Positions 20,847 through 32,999 of a DNA stretch of 64,000 nt are shown here, piece after piece. The notes beneath the pieces are model-generated. The model searched no databases. It was given only the letters and a program-made list of their open reading frames with translations, and was not told the origin of the DNA. Position numbers and translations under genes: made by a program. Origin of the DNA: Cryptomeria japonica (Eukaryota; Streptophyta; Pinopsida; Cupressales; Cupressaceae); contig NC_081415.1 in the NCBI RefSeq assembly GCF_030272615.1, positions 514,052,034-514,116,033 of the forward strand, read 5' to 3'. Position 1 is the first letter of the stretch. The number at the start of each line of letters is the position of its first letter.

Positions 20847-21598
20847 CAAATAGAAAATTGATGAAATTGACAATAAGAAAATATATCTACTCTGACATAA
20901 TCATTGTTTTTTACTCTATAAAAATGAAAATGAAATCAAATGAATATGTGTGTGTGCGTGTGTACATGTATATATGTATGTATAGATACATACATATATG
21001 TGTGTGTGTGCACGCATACATACATGCATACAAATTATATGTGAATGTTAAAATATTTTGCATACAACATGCTTAACTTTAAATGTTTTTTGTAAAAGAT
21101 AAATACCAACAAAAAAAGAAATTGAACAAAATCTTGTGATATTTTGTTCAATCAATTAGATTTTACCCTAAATCTACAAACTTAATACCAATCAAAACTT
21201 GTATATATGTTGACCTACAAGGAAATTTTGACATAATTATATAATTGCCTCTTCAAAAATATGATGAAGAATCACAAACAAAACTTTTCAGAAATCAGTT
21301 TAAGACTAAATGATTACAAAGAAAAATAAAAGACTTTACATTTTTATCTTTAAAAATTTAAAAATTCAAAATAAGAAAATTATTTCTTCTAATGTAATCA
21401 CTTTTTCATTTATAAGACTTATGTAACTAGAATCATAGACGAATAATTCTCCAACTCTTATGTCTTCTAGAATTATTATTGCTGTTGAAAATTGAACAAC
21501 ATGAATGAATTATTATTACCCCAGACCTACGACGCTGATTGACAAATCTTAGTGAGAGGATGGAAGGCTTTGCTAATCCCACGACAATACTGGAAGAT
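20847..21598. other. AT-rich non-coding DNA with a TG/TA microsatellite
   Basis: No gene seen. A mixed (TG)n, (ATGT)n and (TACA)n tract spans about 20946-21032 and includes a perfect 14-bp inverted repeat. Confidence 0.5.
20970..20999. repeat. Perfect palindrome in the microsatellite
   Basis: Arms ATATATGTATGTAT (20970-20983) and ATACATACATATAT (20986-20999) are exact reverse complements around a two-base AG centre. Confidence 0.85.
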
Positions 21599-21756
21599 AC
21601 CTTAGAAGTTTATATATTCTTTGTTACTCTTACCAGCAATAGAAATGTTTGAATGAGAGTATTGGACCACAAAAATCACCTTAGAAGTTTATATATTCTT
21701 TGTTACTCTTACCAGCAATAGAAATGTTTGAATAAGAGTATTGGACAACAAAATCT
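21599..21756. repeat. 79-bp tandem duplication upstream of the DUF247 gene
   Basis: Two adjacent copies of about 79 bases (21599-21677 and 21678-21756) beginning ACCTTAGAAGTTTATATATT, with only a few differences. A third partial copy of its end (GAGAGTATTGGACGAGAAAA) appears near 21870. It lies 290-450 bases before the DUF247 start, in what would be promoter or 5' untranslated sequence. Confidence 0.85.
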
Positions 21757-22048
21757 GGTCAATCAAGAGAATAGTAGCTTTCAGCTACCACCAATAGGCA
21801 TATGTAATTTGCTATTTTTCCAAAAATATGTAATTCGCTCTAAATTCAAAAATAAAAACGTTTGGCTGAGAGTATTGGACGAGAAAAATCTGTTCACTGA
21901 AGACAAAAGTCTGCAAAGAAAAATTGATGATCCAATATTTGATGGACGATTGTTTTAAGTATTTTTTTCAATCTCACGCACATATGTAATTTATTTCATG
22001 CTCTCTGTGAGCGAGAGCCTATGAACTGAAAAATCTAACTGAACAGGG

Positions 22049-23655
22049 ATGGCAATAGTTGAGATCAAATCGATCAACCCTGAGAGCTGCAGTGATAGTA
22101 GCTGTGTAATTGAAGTGGGTAATGATCTCACAATGAATGAAGAGGATGTACCCGATGTAAGCTCTGCTCGGATCTTCCGACTGCCAAGGCTAGCGCCGTA
22201 CTCCAAAGATCATTTGTACAGTCCACATCTTGTTTCCATTGGCCCTTTTCATTATGGGAAGAAGGAGCTGCAAGGCATGGAGAAGTCCAAGTCTGAGGCA
22301 GTAAGAAAGATGCAAAAGAGGATCCAGAGGAGTAATCCACACATTTCTGTGAAATCAATTGTTGAACAGTGCATACTGTTTAAGGAGAAGAAGATAAGGA
22401 GGTTCTATGGTGAACAAATTCCCCTTACTTCTATAGAACTAGCATGGATGATCACTAGGGATGCATGTTTTGTTTATGAAGTTATTGTTAATTATATAAA
22501 AGTTAACAGGAATGCTCAGCATTCATATGAGACCCAAGGATGGCAATTTGAGTATGTTCAATGTTTTTATAGAGAAGAAGTGAATGCATTTAAGTGGAAG
22601 TATGATCCTGTGTTTGATGCCGATCTTCAAAATCCTATTAGAGAAAGACTAATGACTGATATACTTCTGTTTGAAAACCAAATACCTCTCTGGATTTTGA
22701 AAGATCTCCTTAAATTCCCGATGGGTTCTGCTGAAGCTGCAAAACAAAAAGTAGAAAACTTAATGAATATGCTGCTTTGTAGTGCGGCTAGACATTATGT
22801 GGAAACCTAGGGTTTCTTACAACATGTATTGTAAGAAACATGTTCTCGAAGTACTCTACCGGTCAATGGTGGGCAGCGATTTTAGCTCCGCCGATGGTGA
22901 ACTGCTAGGCTTGCCCCCTTCGTCTCAAAATCACAGGCAGATCTGCTTTAGCAAATCCGTTGATTCAATAAAAGCCATTTGTGGACGTTTATGTAATCCT
23001 TTCTTTTTCTCTTCATCAAATAAAATCCCTTGCAACACTGTGGATATGGTCTACCTGAAGCTCCCAACAGCATTAGAACTCGTACGTGGCGGTGTGAAGA
23101 TCCAGCCAGTACTCTTTAAACATATAAAAAGGTCAGTCGGGCAAGATCCAACAAGCTCGCTCGAATATTCTTCAGCCATTCAATGGATAAGGTTTGATGA
23201 GAAAACATCAACGTTGTAATTGCCACAATTCAAGGTAACCCTGGAGAATTATTCAGTCGTGGGTAGCATTACTGCAATGGAAGTGGGTGCTAAAGGGTAC
23301 GGTACGAAACCAATCATTCAGTTTGCATTGCTTATGGATGAGCTGATAGACAATGAGGAGGATGTTGCAGTGCTAAAACACGTAGAGGTGATTAACAATT
23401 TCTTTGGAAGCAACAAACAAGTGGCTGATCTTTTCAATTTGGGTAAAGGTATTGCCCATGTCAAGGGTTGCAAAGCAATTGATGACGTCAGAATGGGGTT
23501 GCATAAGTATACGAGAAGAAAGTACAAGAAGCTCTGGAATGAGTTCGTGAGTGCCATGGCTGGTCGCTGGTTCCATGGCTGCCGTGCTGTTAATTGTAAT
23601 GACAGTGGCGCAAGATTTGTGTCTGTTTTTCACTTGCAACCCCTATTCCCATTGA
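22049..23655 (+). pseudogene. DUF247 (UPF0481) family protein, disrupted
   Basis: A plant-specific DUF247 protein; family members are predicted membrane-anchored and mostly of unknown role. It starts at ATG 22049. Family marks: IFRLPRLAPYSKDHLYSPHLVSIGPFHYG near the N-terminus, KIRRFYGE, then MTDILLFENQIPLWIL at about residue 210, HVLEVLYRSM, ALELVRGGVKIQP, FALLMDELIDNEEDVAVL and FFGSNKQVADLFN. Three lesions: a frameshift near 22780-22805, a TAA at 23217-23219 where the same frame continues, and a frameshift near 23560. After the last, the correct frame gives the expected C-terminal hydrophobic helix (GSMAAVLLIVMTVAQ) and TGA at 23653-23655. No intron is needed. Length (about 535 codons) suits the family. 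Probably a recent pseudogene. Confidence 0.88.
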
Positions 23656-24400
23656 ACTCCATCTTTCTTCCTCTTCTCCGTTTCTGTAGCAGAAAAATTT
23701 CAAATTGTCAATTATTCATTTGTCATCATTGTTTACTTTGTGACTGGCGGCTAGTTTCAGGTCAAAATAAGTTTGGTTGTTTATAAAGCGTGGTATTTAA
23801 GTATAATGTCTTAATTATATAAAAGATTTGAATTTTTTAGCTATGTGGAATGTAAGATTGTTTATACATGTGCAATGCAAATTATTTGACTTAAGTTGCG
23901 ACTTAACAAAATTGACCGACTATATCAAGTCAGCTCAAAAATATAATGTTATTATAAGGGTTCAAGGTTTAAGCCAATGAATTACGGCCATGAATTACTA
24001 GACTTAGAAGCCAATTTTGTAGGGTTTAAAAGCTAGAGGATATTAAAAATTCGTCAAAGCTCGACATATGGTTCTAGTTGTGGACACATGACTCAGATAG
24101 GCATGAGGAGGACCTTAGGTCTTTAGAAAGTAGACTAGACCAAGCTAAACACTTAAACCTTAAAACAAAGACAACCAGAGTAGAAATATTGTGCATGGAA
24201 AAATAATCTATTTCAAGAGAAAGAGGGTTTTAAAAATAGTCCATGCATGGGAAATTCATGAAGGCCTTGCAGAGAGTATGAATTTTCTCCATCGCTTGAG
24301 TATTACTAATCACATAAGGATCTGTCTATCGAGGGCAAAAATTTCTCTGTTTCCCATTGTCTTGATACCTTGCATTCCAGATAATCACTAAATCATTCAC
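23656..24400. other. Non-coding sequence after the DUF247 pseudogene
   Basis: No convincing ORF or repeat recognised. The open stretch at 24191-24391 (+) has no known motif. Confidence 0.4.
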
Positions 24401-24760
24401 CTAAACATTCCTCTCTAAAGGCTTCTTATCAAATAAGTACTTAATATTTTGTTGTTTCTTGATATTTGCCTTTTGTGTTTCTCTCCTAACTTCATCCAAT
24501 GTAGTCAACTGATTGATCCTTTCATGTATTACATCACCATTATTGTCATCACGTTCTTCTATAAACTTGTAAACAATTAGGAATTCATTAATAGGTAATT
24601 TTTCTTCAATTCCATAAACTAACTCAGAAAGAGACTTTCTCGTAGAATTTTTTATTGCTACTCTATCATCCCATAATGTTACCTTGTTCTTATAATCCCA
24701 TGACCCCTTATTTTCCCATGTTATACTCTTGTTACTAAATTTGTACAAGAAAAACCCTTA
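24401..24760 (-). pseudogene. Ty3/gypsy integrase C-terminal fragment
   Basis: A 115-codon stretch containing LWDDRVAIKNSTRKSLSELVYG, which fits the end of the gypsy integrase core (usual pattern W..R...K..TG.SPFELVYG), then LPINEFLIVYKFIEE and ERINQLTTLDEVRRETQ, the chromosome-side linker region of these polyproteins. Both ends are cut: no catalytic D-D-E residues and no LTR are nearby. It is a remnant only. Confidence 0.75.
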
Positions 24761-24783
24761 ACATAACTCTACGAAATATTTTT

Positions 24784-25950
24784 TTGAGATGGGCTCTGCA
24801 AGAAATGGGTGAGAGTTTCTTGGAGATGGTGACGGGGTTGAAAATGTATAGTTTCTGGAACAATCTGCTAGACTTGAGGTTCAAAGATTGTTGGCCTCCG
24901 GACATGTTTAGTGAGGACTGTCTTCTGGTTTTCCCAGGAATCCTTGGATGTTCTGGCATTGGGAGTGGGACCTCCTTGGAGGTTTAATCAAGGTAGAAGG
25001 TCAATGCGTATCAGGGGTTTCGTGGCCCCTCTCCTCCCTCGATGGAGACAAAGGATAATTCATCCTAAAGCTTCTCGAAGGACTTGTTCGAAGATGAAAG
25101 TTGTATCCCTTCACACGGGGTGTCTATGAAGATTTCTGAACATTAAGGACCCCTCCTTGAATAGTTTGTTGGCTAAAATGGAGAACTACTTGGTTGGTAT
25201 GTTCCTAGGAAGAAAGCCGAAGATTTCTATGGTAAGCAAATGGACGTCTACTAAATGGTTGGTTAAGGGTAGTCTTACTATTTCTACGCTCCCGAAAGGA
25301 ATGTTTTGTTTGTCCTTTACCCTTAAATAAGACTTCCTCCAAATTTTCTCATTTGGGCTTTGGCAACATCGCACTTCTCCTATGTAAATGGTGCCTTGAC
25401 TTTGAGCCTAAATATGTTGTGGGGTCTATCATTACTTTGGTCCACCTGCCATGCCTTCCCATTGAATTTTGGGATGAGGAGATTATTGTTGGTATTGCCA
25501 ACTCTTTTGGCTACATCATTTCCATATATTCTATTACTAAGCTTCACTCTTGCTTGGTGTTCACTCATTTTTATGTTAATCTGGCATTAGGTTTGCCTCT
25601 TCTAGTGTTTATCAAGTTAAAGTCTTGAATAAGCTCTTGGATCTAGTCAATTGAGTATGAGACAAATCTAAGGTGAAAGACAAAGACCCAATGCACTCTT
25701 CTTCAAAGGGGGTTGGTGACTTTGGTTCTATTTCTACTGATTGTCCATATTTGAACGTGATGAATTGGTCTGTGGTGTTTTTGCCTTAGAAGGAATTTAG
25801 CTCCTGTCTCCCATTGTTTTGCTATAAGCCCAAAGACTACTTATCATGGGTGATGGACTCTCCTCTTTAAGTTTCAATGGAAGTGGTGCTCTCTTCACTA
25901 GATTCTCCTTTAGATGTAGGCCCTTCCCTCTCTTGTGGACCTCTGGCTTC
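24784..25950 (+). pseudogene. LINE ORF1 remnant (DUF4283)
   Basis: A decayed L1-type ORF1 fragment read across several frames. APLLPRWRQR near 25030 is followed by KMENYLVGMFLGRKPKISMVSKW and STKWLVKGSLTISTLPKGMFCLSF (25160-25330), the DUF4283 core. After a stop and a frameshift, LPCLPIEFWDEEIIVGIANSFGYIISI (25440-25530) matches the domain's end, with the usual LP-E-WDEE pattern. An acidic/Ser stretch follows. ORF2 does not follow; the sequence passes into a dispersed repeat near 25965. Different in sequence from LINE-1 ORF1, so from another LINE family. Confidence 0.75.
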
Positions 25951-25964
25951 GGACCTATTGGGAC

Positions 25965-27532
25965 CCTCAAAATTTGGTAAAATTTGAAGGGCCCATGATG
26001 AAAAAATTGATTGCAACTCTCAAAAGTACCCTTGCAAATTCCTCCCATGTAGCCTACATTAAGAGTGAATAAATTGACACCCTTTGATTTTCATGAGGAA
26101 CCACTTTGGAATCTAGTTTACCTCTTATTAGAGAGTGTCCATGACCCTTTTCAACTTCTCATGACTAGATTTGATGAGTTTTCAAAGTACCTATTTTGGG
26201 GTCGTAAGAGAGTATGTTGTTTGCATACTGCTAAACTTGTGAGAGTAGTCATTTTCAGAAGTTAATATTTCATTAACAATTGATTCTAAAGGAAAAGGGG
26301 TTGGTGATAGTTATGTTTCACATCTCATTAATCCCTTGTGGCAGTTTCTAGAGCCCTAGTACTTCATTTGACATTTTTCCTAGGTAAAAATGAAATGCAA
26401 ATTATTCAAATTTGTTGCTAGAACAATGTTAAAACTCCAAAAATAGCCTAACATCTTGATTTTTATTTCATGACCCAATGAACTGAATGCAAAATTTAAT
26501 GTTACTCATTATTCTCTATATATTCATGAAATCACTCACTTGGTTGCAGCAACCCATCTATAAGTTTGATATTTTTTCGAGGTCAAAAGAAAATTAACCT
26601 TCTAGAGGTTTGACATGAGAACTTCTAGAAAGTTTAAGAGAGCCCAAGTTTGACCATTAATATTTTTAAGTGTAATGGATTCAATAAAAACCCCTGGCAC
26701 ACATACTCACTACAATTTGATGAATCATTCCAATTGGTGGAGGCCTCTGAAAGTGACATTTAATATTTTTTCCAGGCACCACATTTGTGGGCTCTAGATA
26801 GGTTCAATATGTTCATTTTAAAAAATTTGTGAGTAAGAAACTTTGACAATTAATATCTCTCAGCCTAGGTATCTCCATGTGGATCCATTTGTGATGTAAC
26901 CAAACTACAATCAGTAATTCACCATTAACAAAATAATAAGGAAATTGATAGAATAAGAATGAGAATAGATTAAGAGTTCTTCATTGTTCCCCAACTAAAG
27001 TGCTACTACAGTGAAAGGAAAACCATTTTTAACTACAATCCAAAAATTACTATTTTTGGTAGATTTTCACAAAAATTAATTTTTTTGCCATTTTTAGTAA
27101 TTTCTAAAACTACTCTGATGACTATGAAAATTTCCAAATATTAAGAGTTATCTCGAGTGACACAACTCATCAACTCACTAAGAGATTACATGCATTATAA
27201 ATAAAAAGACACTACACAAATAAGATTGAGAAAATCCCCCAAAAACACTAAAAGGCAATTATGAGGCCTTAGATGAAAGAATTGGGACTTGAAAAGTTGA
27301 TCAAAATAAGGCCCTACCAAACTAGGTTCTATTGTTGGCAACCAAAAAAAATCCTCACGATACACCTCCATGTCAAATCTTAGCCCAAATGGATAACCAA
27401 GCCAAAAGTTATGACCATCGGAAGTCCTTGCATCAATTTGGCATTTTTTATTCTTAGTATAGCACTTAGTGTGCATGCACCAGTTTTCGAGGCTAAAGGA
27501 GAATGCTTCATCAATTTTCAAGCATACTACTA
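25965..27532. repeat. Dispersed repeat, copy 1
   Basis: Beginning near AAGGGCCCATGATGAAAAAA and ending near TTTTCAAGCATA, this stretch is similar over most of its length to 55816-56651 in the same orientation. Copy 2 lacks about 700 bases corresponding to 26757-27455. Open frames inside (for example 26065-26265 +, 27195-27521 -) are not preserved between copies, so it is probably non-coding. Family unknown. Confidence 0.7.
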
Positions 27533-29140
27533 GAGGATATTTGGGTTGTTTTGGTCACAATGCAAAGAGATCTAACATCAAATTAAATGATAACACACTC
27601 AATATTTTGGGTGTAGAATGCATGCAAATGTGGTTTCGGAGCAATTTCAAAGTCTAGTTGGTTGAAAAAAGAAATTTTTTAAGTCGGGCCCACAAGGGGA
27701 CCTTACATTCATCATGGAAACATAAGGTTAATTTAAATGGGCTTTGCATATTTAATTATTCAAATCATTTTACGATTTAAATAATATCATGTGTATTAAC
27801 CTAGAGGTTCTCTAGTAAATTTCCAAAGATTGGTTAAGATTTGGAAGTATTCGAATCATAATTTGTGATTTAAATATGTTTGCAAAGGTGGAAAAATTAC
27901 ATTCCAAAATGTAATATAAAAAGATGGGGACCACCAAAAGTTTGAAATGGATTAAAAAATAAACATCCTAAGTTTATTATTATTCTCCTTCCCTCCATCC
28001 CGCAAGGAAAATGAGTAAAGCAAAGAGTGTCACAGGGTAGAGGGGTAGTGTTGCAAGGTAGAGGGGTAGGGCAGCATATGCTCCTCCAGCCCTCACAATA
28101 TTCTAAACAAGGCAATAAGCCACAATGGGCAAAGGAATTTTTTTTTGTTTTCCCTCCACCCCTTGTGACCAGTAGAGCGTCTCAAAGTATAGTGCAAGGT
28201 TGTGTGGAGGCAATGTATAAAGAATTTTGTTCCAAAAAGAAATTTCAAGCATTACCTTTTCTTAGTAAGCACCACAAATAGTTTGTTAGTTTGTTAGGTT
28301 ACTTTGAGTAAAGCGAATATTTCTATTATCCATTTTGAATCAAGTGCTCCATTAGAACATTTCAGCAATGAATTCATTAGACATGAATCATTTTGATAAA
28401 TTTTGGATTTGTTCTATTTGTAGTTCAATGAATGGTGGCCTTATGATTGATTTGTTAGTGTTTGCATTTGTTGTGTCTTAGATTTTTCATGAATATTGTG
28501 ATAAATTTTATGTATTTTTTATTGCACATTAAGTGAACCAGTGCATGTTGGGAGTTGGAGTTTTAGTAGTTCAATTTAATCTTTTGTGGTTTTGTTGAAA
28601 TCATTTCCTTGCTTGAGTTGCTCACACTACCAACAAATTTTAGAATTTTCGAAGTGGAGTATCATGGTTTGATAGTTTCTTTATTTTAGGGTATGCATGG
28701 TCATTATTCAAATTTTTATTATTGCCTTGTAATACAAATTCCAAATCCTTAACATATGGTAATGGACAATGTCGAAATAAAATATTGATGCAAAATGTTT
28801 GTGATTCTTTCCTTGAGATATTAGAGTTGAGCAGCCATAAAGTTGAAGCTGTGCATTTGCTATTTGAAAGCATTTTATTTCCTATTCACAAGCTCCATTA
28901 TAGTGTGAGCGTATATAAAACATGTGGCTCATGATAAGAAAGAGGATTCTAAATATGTTCTACTTGATTGATGTGAAATACATAGTGAAAGAGGATTCTA
29001 AATTTGTTCTACTTGATTGATGTGAAATACATAGTGGACGATGGGTGATTTTAGAGTTCTTAAAGAAGTGGCTTAAAATGGATACAAACAAGTAAACATC
29101 AGTTTGTTAATTTGTCCAATAGGAAAGTCTATAGTGCAGT
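27533..29140. other. AT-rich non-coding DNA
   Basis: No gene recognised. It contains a short repeated GGTAGAGGGGTAG motif near 28037-28070 and the 49-bp tandem duplication listed next. Confidence 0.4.
28938..29036. repeat. 49-bp tandem duplication
   Basis: Two adjacent copies starting GAAAGAGGATTCTAAAT (28938 and 28987), nearly identical. Confidence 0.85.
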
Positions 29141-29162
29141 TGTAATGCCCCACTAAGGAACC
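29141..29162 (+). repeat. LTR-like head, plus orientation
   Basis: TGTAATGCCCCACTAAGG then AACC, matching 20825-20846 of the opposite strand in 19 of 22 bases. LINE-2 begins about 110 bases to its right. Confidence 0.45.
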
Positions 29163-29289
29163 TCGGAGGATAATAGTTAACTAGTTAATAAATAAAATAA
29201 ATATTCTTTTATTTACAAATTAGATTACAATATCAACTTATTAACAAATTAACTATAGATCCCGAGTGGCTCTATCATATGGAAAAATG

Positions 29290-30593
29290 TTACTCATAGA
29301 AAAGGAATTGTGAGTCTGGGAAAAGTGTGGGCCATTGGTAATGGTAGAAAGCTTGATGCCTAGATTGGAGGTGCTCCTCTCAATGACCATTGTGTTCTTC
29401 AGGTGATCATCCAAGCCTACAAGAACAAGTTTGGTGTCAAAGTTGCTAACTACTAGATAGATCAGAAGTGGGTGGACCTAAGCACTATTAATCCCATCTT
29501 AAAGCATGTTAATATGAAACTCAACTAGGCTGTCATTAATCAAAGAAGGGAGGACCACATGGTGTGGGGAGGAACCCCTTCAGGGATTTATTCGGTGGCT
29601 TCTAGTATCCTTTTGCTTGCTCAGTCTCAAGACTTTATCCCCTGTTGGGCCAAAGCTTGGTGTACAGGTTTGACTCCTAAAATTAATATTTTTTTTATGG
29701 ATTCTTTTTTAAAATAAAATTCTAACCACAGATAACCCAAGAAAAGGGGGATTTTGCATACCCAATAGATGCTACTTATGCCTTAATGATGAAGAATCTA
29801 TGAACCATATTTTTATTCACTTTCCTTTTGTCCTACCTATATGGTTGATGCTTTTACAGCTATGGGGTTTAAATTGGGTGTTTCCTAAGGAGATTCAAGA
29901 TTGTTTCAGGAGCATATCTTGTAGAACAAAAAATACGACTATAAGGAAATTAGGGGATTTTTCTTTTCCATATATCATGTGGGGTATCTGGAAAGAAAGG
30001 AATAACAAATTTTTCAAGAATGCCATTAACTCCCCTAAAGTAGTGTGGGCTAAGCTAAAACACAATCTTGTTGAGAATGTGATGGCTATTGGATCTCATT
30101 ATTGCAACAGTAAGGAAGAGTATGAAGTTTTAAGGAACTGGAATATCCCAGCCTCTATGGTCAATAATACCAACCAACTTAATAGAAGGATGTGTTGCTC
30201 GTCTTCTCCTCCTAATGATTGGATTAAGACTAACTTCAATGGGGCTGCTAAAGCGAACCCAGGGCTAGCTAGAATTGTGTTGGCTTTTGCATGGGGTCGG
30301 TTGCCTTCCCCTTGGGGAGACAAACTAATCACTTGGCTGAAGCCATGGGCACCCTCCAGGCCATAAAATTAGCACATCAACTGGGAGCCAAAAATATATG
30401 TTTGGAGGGGGACTCTAAAAATATAATCAATTGCCTCCTTGGTAAGCAACAACCATCATGGACGATTAAAAATATTCTCGATGCGGCAAAGGAGTTACTT
30501 GAGGGATTGGACCAATATCACATTTCTCATGATTATAGAGAGTCCAACAAGAGTGCTGATTGGGCTGCCAATGAGGCAGTACAAAGTGGGTAG
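29290..30593 (+). pseudogene. LINE-2 ORF2 C-terminus: zinc-binding region and RNase H
   Basis: From about 29340 the sequence reads GNGRKLDA-stop-IGGAPLNDH and then GGTPSGIYSVASSILLLAQ, the region after the LINE reverse transcriptase. A zinc-binding-like part near 29770-29830 has a frameshift; MNHIFIHFPFVLPIWLMLL follows. RNase H begins DWIKTNFNGAAKANPG near 30220 (usual Asp replaced by Asn), shifts frame near 30290, and continues AEAMGTLQAIKLAHQLGAKN (Glu), CLEGDSKNIINCL (Asp) and HDYRESNKSADWAAN, ending at TAG 30591-30593. At least three frameshifts and several stops: dead. Confidence 0.85.
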
Positions 30594-30919
30594 ATAAATA
30601 TTTGGTATGGAGAGGGGGGCCTCCCTCAAGTGGCACATGACATTTTAAATTATGAGAGATATCATGGAAAACAAAGAAGGAATTGATATCATTTCTCAAT
30701 ATGGTAGGGGTGGTTGTGACATCATGAAACAGTATCATAATCAACTGAGAAGGAGGAAAACCATTCATTTCTATAATATCTCACATGCTTTGTGGGTTCT
30801 TCTTTCCATTTGGAGTGGAAGCTTGAGAAATGTCTACTTGCTTCTAGAGGCTTCTTTGTATCTTAAAAAAAAGAAAGTTTGCAGAGAAGAGTGGTATTTG
30901 CTAGAATTTACATTTTGGG

Positions 30920-32584
30920 AAATCGTAAGCACACAGAGGCTACAAAAATTGATATTTGGTAGGACCATCCCCAGGTTTGGATTGTGCTGCAAACAAAAAA
31001 AATATCGGATTACATGGAAAGAATGCAAAAAAGAAGACCTGAAATCACTAGGATTTTTAAAAGGGGTTGAATACGGGCACCCTGACCATTGGTAGTAGGA
31101 AGGTTAAGGTTAATGAGACCATGATCGCAAAGGCTATTGGTCTATCGATGGATGGAATTAAATTTTACAGGGGCTGGAAGCTGTCGAATGTTGTTGTGAA
31201 TAAATTCCCCAAGGACGAGATGGAGAAAGAGAAACTGGTCAAGGGAAGCCACACATACTACTCCCCTAAGGTAATCAAGCTGCTCTAGTGATGGATTTTG
31301 TTTTCTATCATGGAATTCAGAATGTTAGATGGTATATATACTAGAGTTTATAGTTACCATTTTGTCATTCTTAATCATTTCCAGCACAAGGAGAAAATTC
31401 CCCTCCCCTACTACCTATTTTGTGCCCTAAATGTCAAGATTATGGATGCTATCTCTAATCCCAAGATTAACCCTTCTTTACATGAGGGTCTTATGGTGGT
31501 CCTATACAACCATATAAGGAACACCATTGTTTAACAGGCTATATCTAAGGTATCTAAGTGAGATGATGGTTTGGGAGATTCAGATGATTCAGATGATGAA
31601 GGATAAGACATAGAGGTGGATTTCAAGGTGGATCCCCATACCACTGGGTCAAGCAAGCTAAAAGGAAAATAAGTCAAGAGGAACAGGGTAAAGAGTCGAT
31701 CAGTTAGAAAAAGAAGGGGGAGAACAATGACAGTTGGTACGAGTAAGAAGAGGAGAGTGAAGATAACATGGAGATAGATAGTGATGAGGTTCAAATTATC
31801 TCAAGCCAAAAGAAAAAGGGGAAGATGCTAAGAGGAAAGGAGTTGGAAGCCAAGAAACATTCGCCCCTTCCTACCAGCTCCAAGGATCAGAGTAAGGGCT
31901 TGGCTAGGGAGAATACCCCCAACAAGGAAATTAAGATAGCAGAGAGGAAGGAGGTGGGTCTGGAGGTGAACTTGGACCCTGTGGGAGATGAGGCTTAGGA
32001 TGCCTCTTCTATGAACTTTGACCTTTGTATCAAAAATGGAATGGACTGCTTCAATAAGGTCTTCTTTTGGATTCACAAGGAAATTAAAAACATAAACTTG
32101 CTAAACAGGTCCTGGAAGCTAGTAAACTTGAAGCTTTGGAAGCTATTGGCACTAACAAATTCAGCTCTTTGCCTGATTGCTTAAGTGAGCTAACTAAAGC
32201 TATTAGCAATGCAGAGGAAATTATAAATGCCCAATGGAATAACTTTAAAACCTTGGAAGATAGAGTAGGGGCAACTAAAAAGAAGATGGAAGGGATTGAG
32301 AAGACCCTAAAAAATATTTGGGACTAGATTTGCAAGATTTCTGATAGTATCAAGGTCCTTATTAACAAACTCGAACAAGTACAAGGTGAAAAGGCCCTCA
32401 GGGACACTATTGAGGAGAAGGATGGAACCCTTGAAGATAAGGAAGCTAGTCCCAGAAAAAGAGCAAGAACAAGTACCAAGAAGAAGCAAAACCAAAGCAG
32501 GGACATTGAAGATATCAAGAGGACTGTTGTAACAATGGAGCAATTGGAGCTAGAAGCTGTCGAATTGATAAAGAACTTCACCTA
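30920..32584 (+). pseudogene. LINE-2 third ORF: globular domain, basic linker, coiled coil
   Basis: Starting near 30920, after RNase H, a broken frame reads DHPQVWIVLQTKKISDYMERM and QKRRPEITRIFKRG, then GTLTIGSRKVKVNETMIAKA, IGLSMDGIKFYRGWKLS, HFVILNHFQHKEKIPLPYYL and INPSLHEGLMVVLYNHIRN (to 31531). Lys/Arg- and Ser-rich sequence follows (31600-31930), then a heptad-like stretch (LSELTKAISNAEEIINAQWN, ISDSIKVLINKLEQVQGEKA) and a basic patch PRKRARTSTKKKQ, ending at TAG 32582-32584. Stops and frameshifts are frequent. A minus-strand homologue follows RNase H in LINE-3. Function unknown; the layout suggests nucleic-acid binding and oligomerisation. Confidence 0.6.
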
Positions 32585-32999
32585 GGCTTGGTTGTTCTTC
32601 TCTTCTTTTTCTACTGTCTATTTTTTAGTTTCTTTGTGTTGTGTCTTTTTGGCTACTAGCTTTTTATTTTTGGCCAACTATCCTTTCTGTGGTTGTTGTC
32701 TTTTGTTTTTTGGTGGACTTTGATGACTATCTTTTGAATCTATGATGTAAAGGGTTTCAAGGACCCTTCAAAACTTATTTTTCCCTAATCAAAAACTATA
32801 CATAACACACATGTAGAAGATAAAGATTCTCCTAACTAAGTTATCTTGTAGGTTCACTAACATTTTTTATTAAGATAAATAGGTTTTATAGGGACCTCAA
32901 ACCCAAAGTAAGAAAGAAATACTAAAAAATAGACAGTCACTAACAAGTCCAGAAACAATGACAAAACAACCACAGAAACAGGGGCCATGCCCACATAGC

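Larger units (their letters stand above)
29275..32811 (+). mobile_element. LINE-2: 5'-truncated LINE with a third ORF
   Basis: Plus-strand LINE 3' half: the end of the reverse transcriptase region, zinc-binding region and RNase H (29290-30593), then a third ORF (about 30920-32584) and a T-rich 3' untranslated part ending GACCCTTCAAAAC...CCCTAATCAAAAAC near 32811. The 3' terminal sequence is homologous to that of the minus-strand LINE-3 whose tail lies about 50 bases away. 5' truncation is typical of LINE insertions. I could not identify target-site duplications. Confidence 0.75.
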
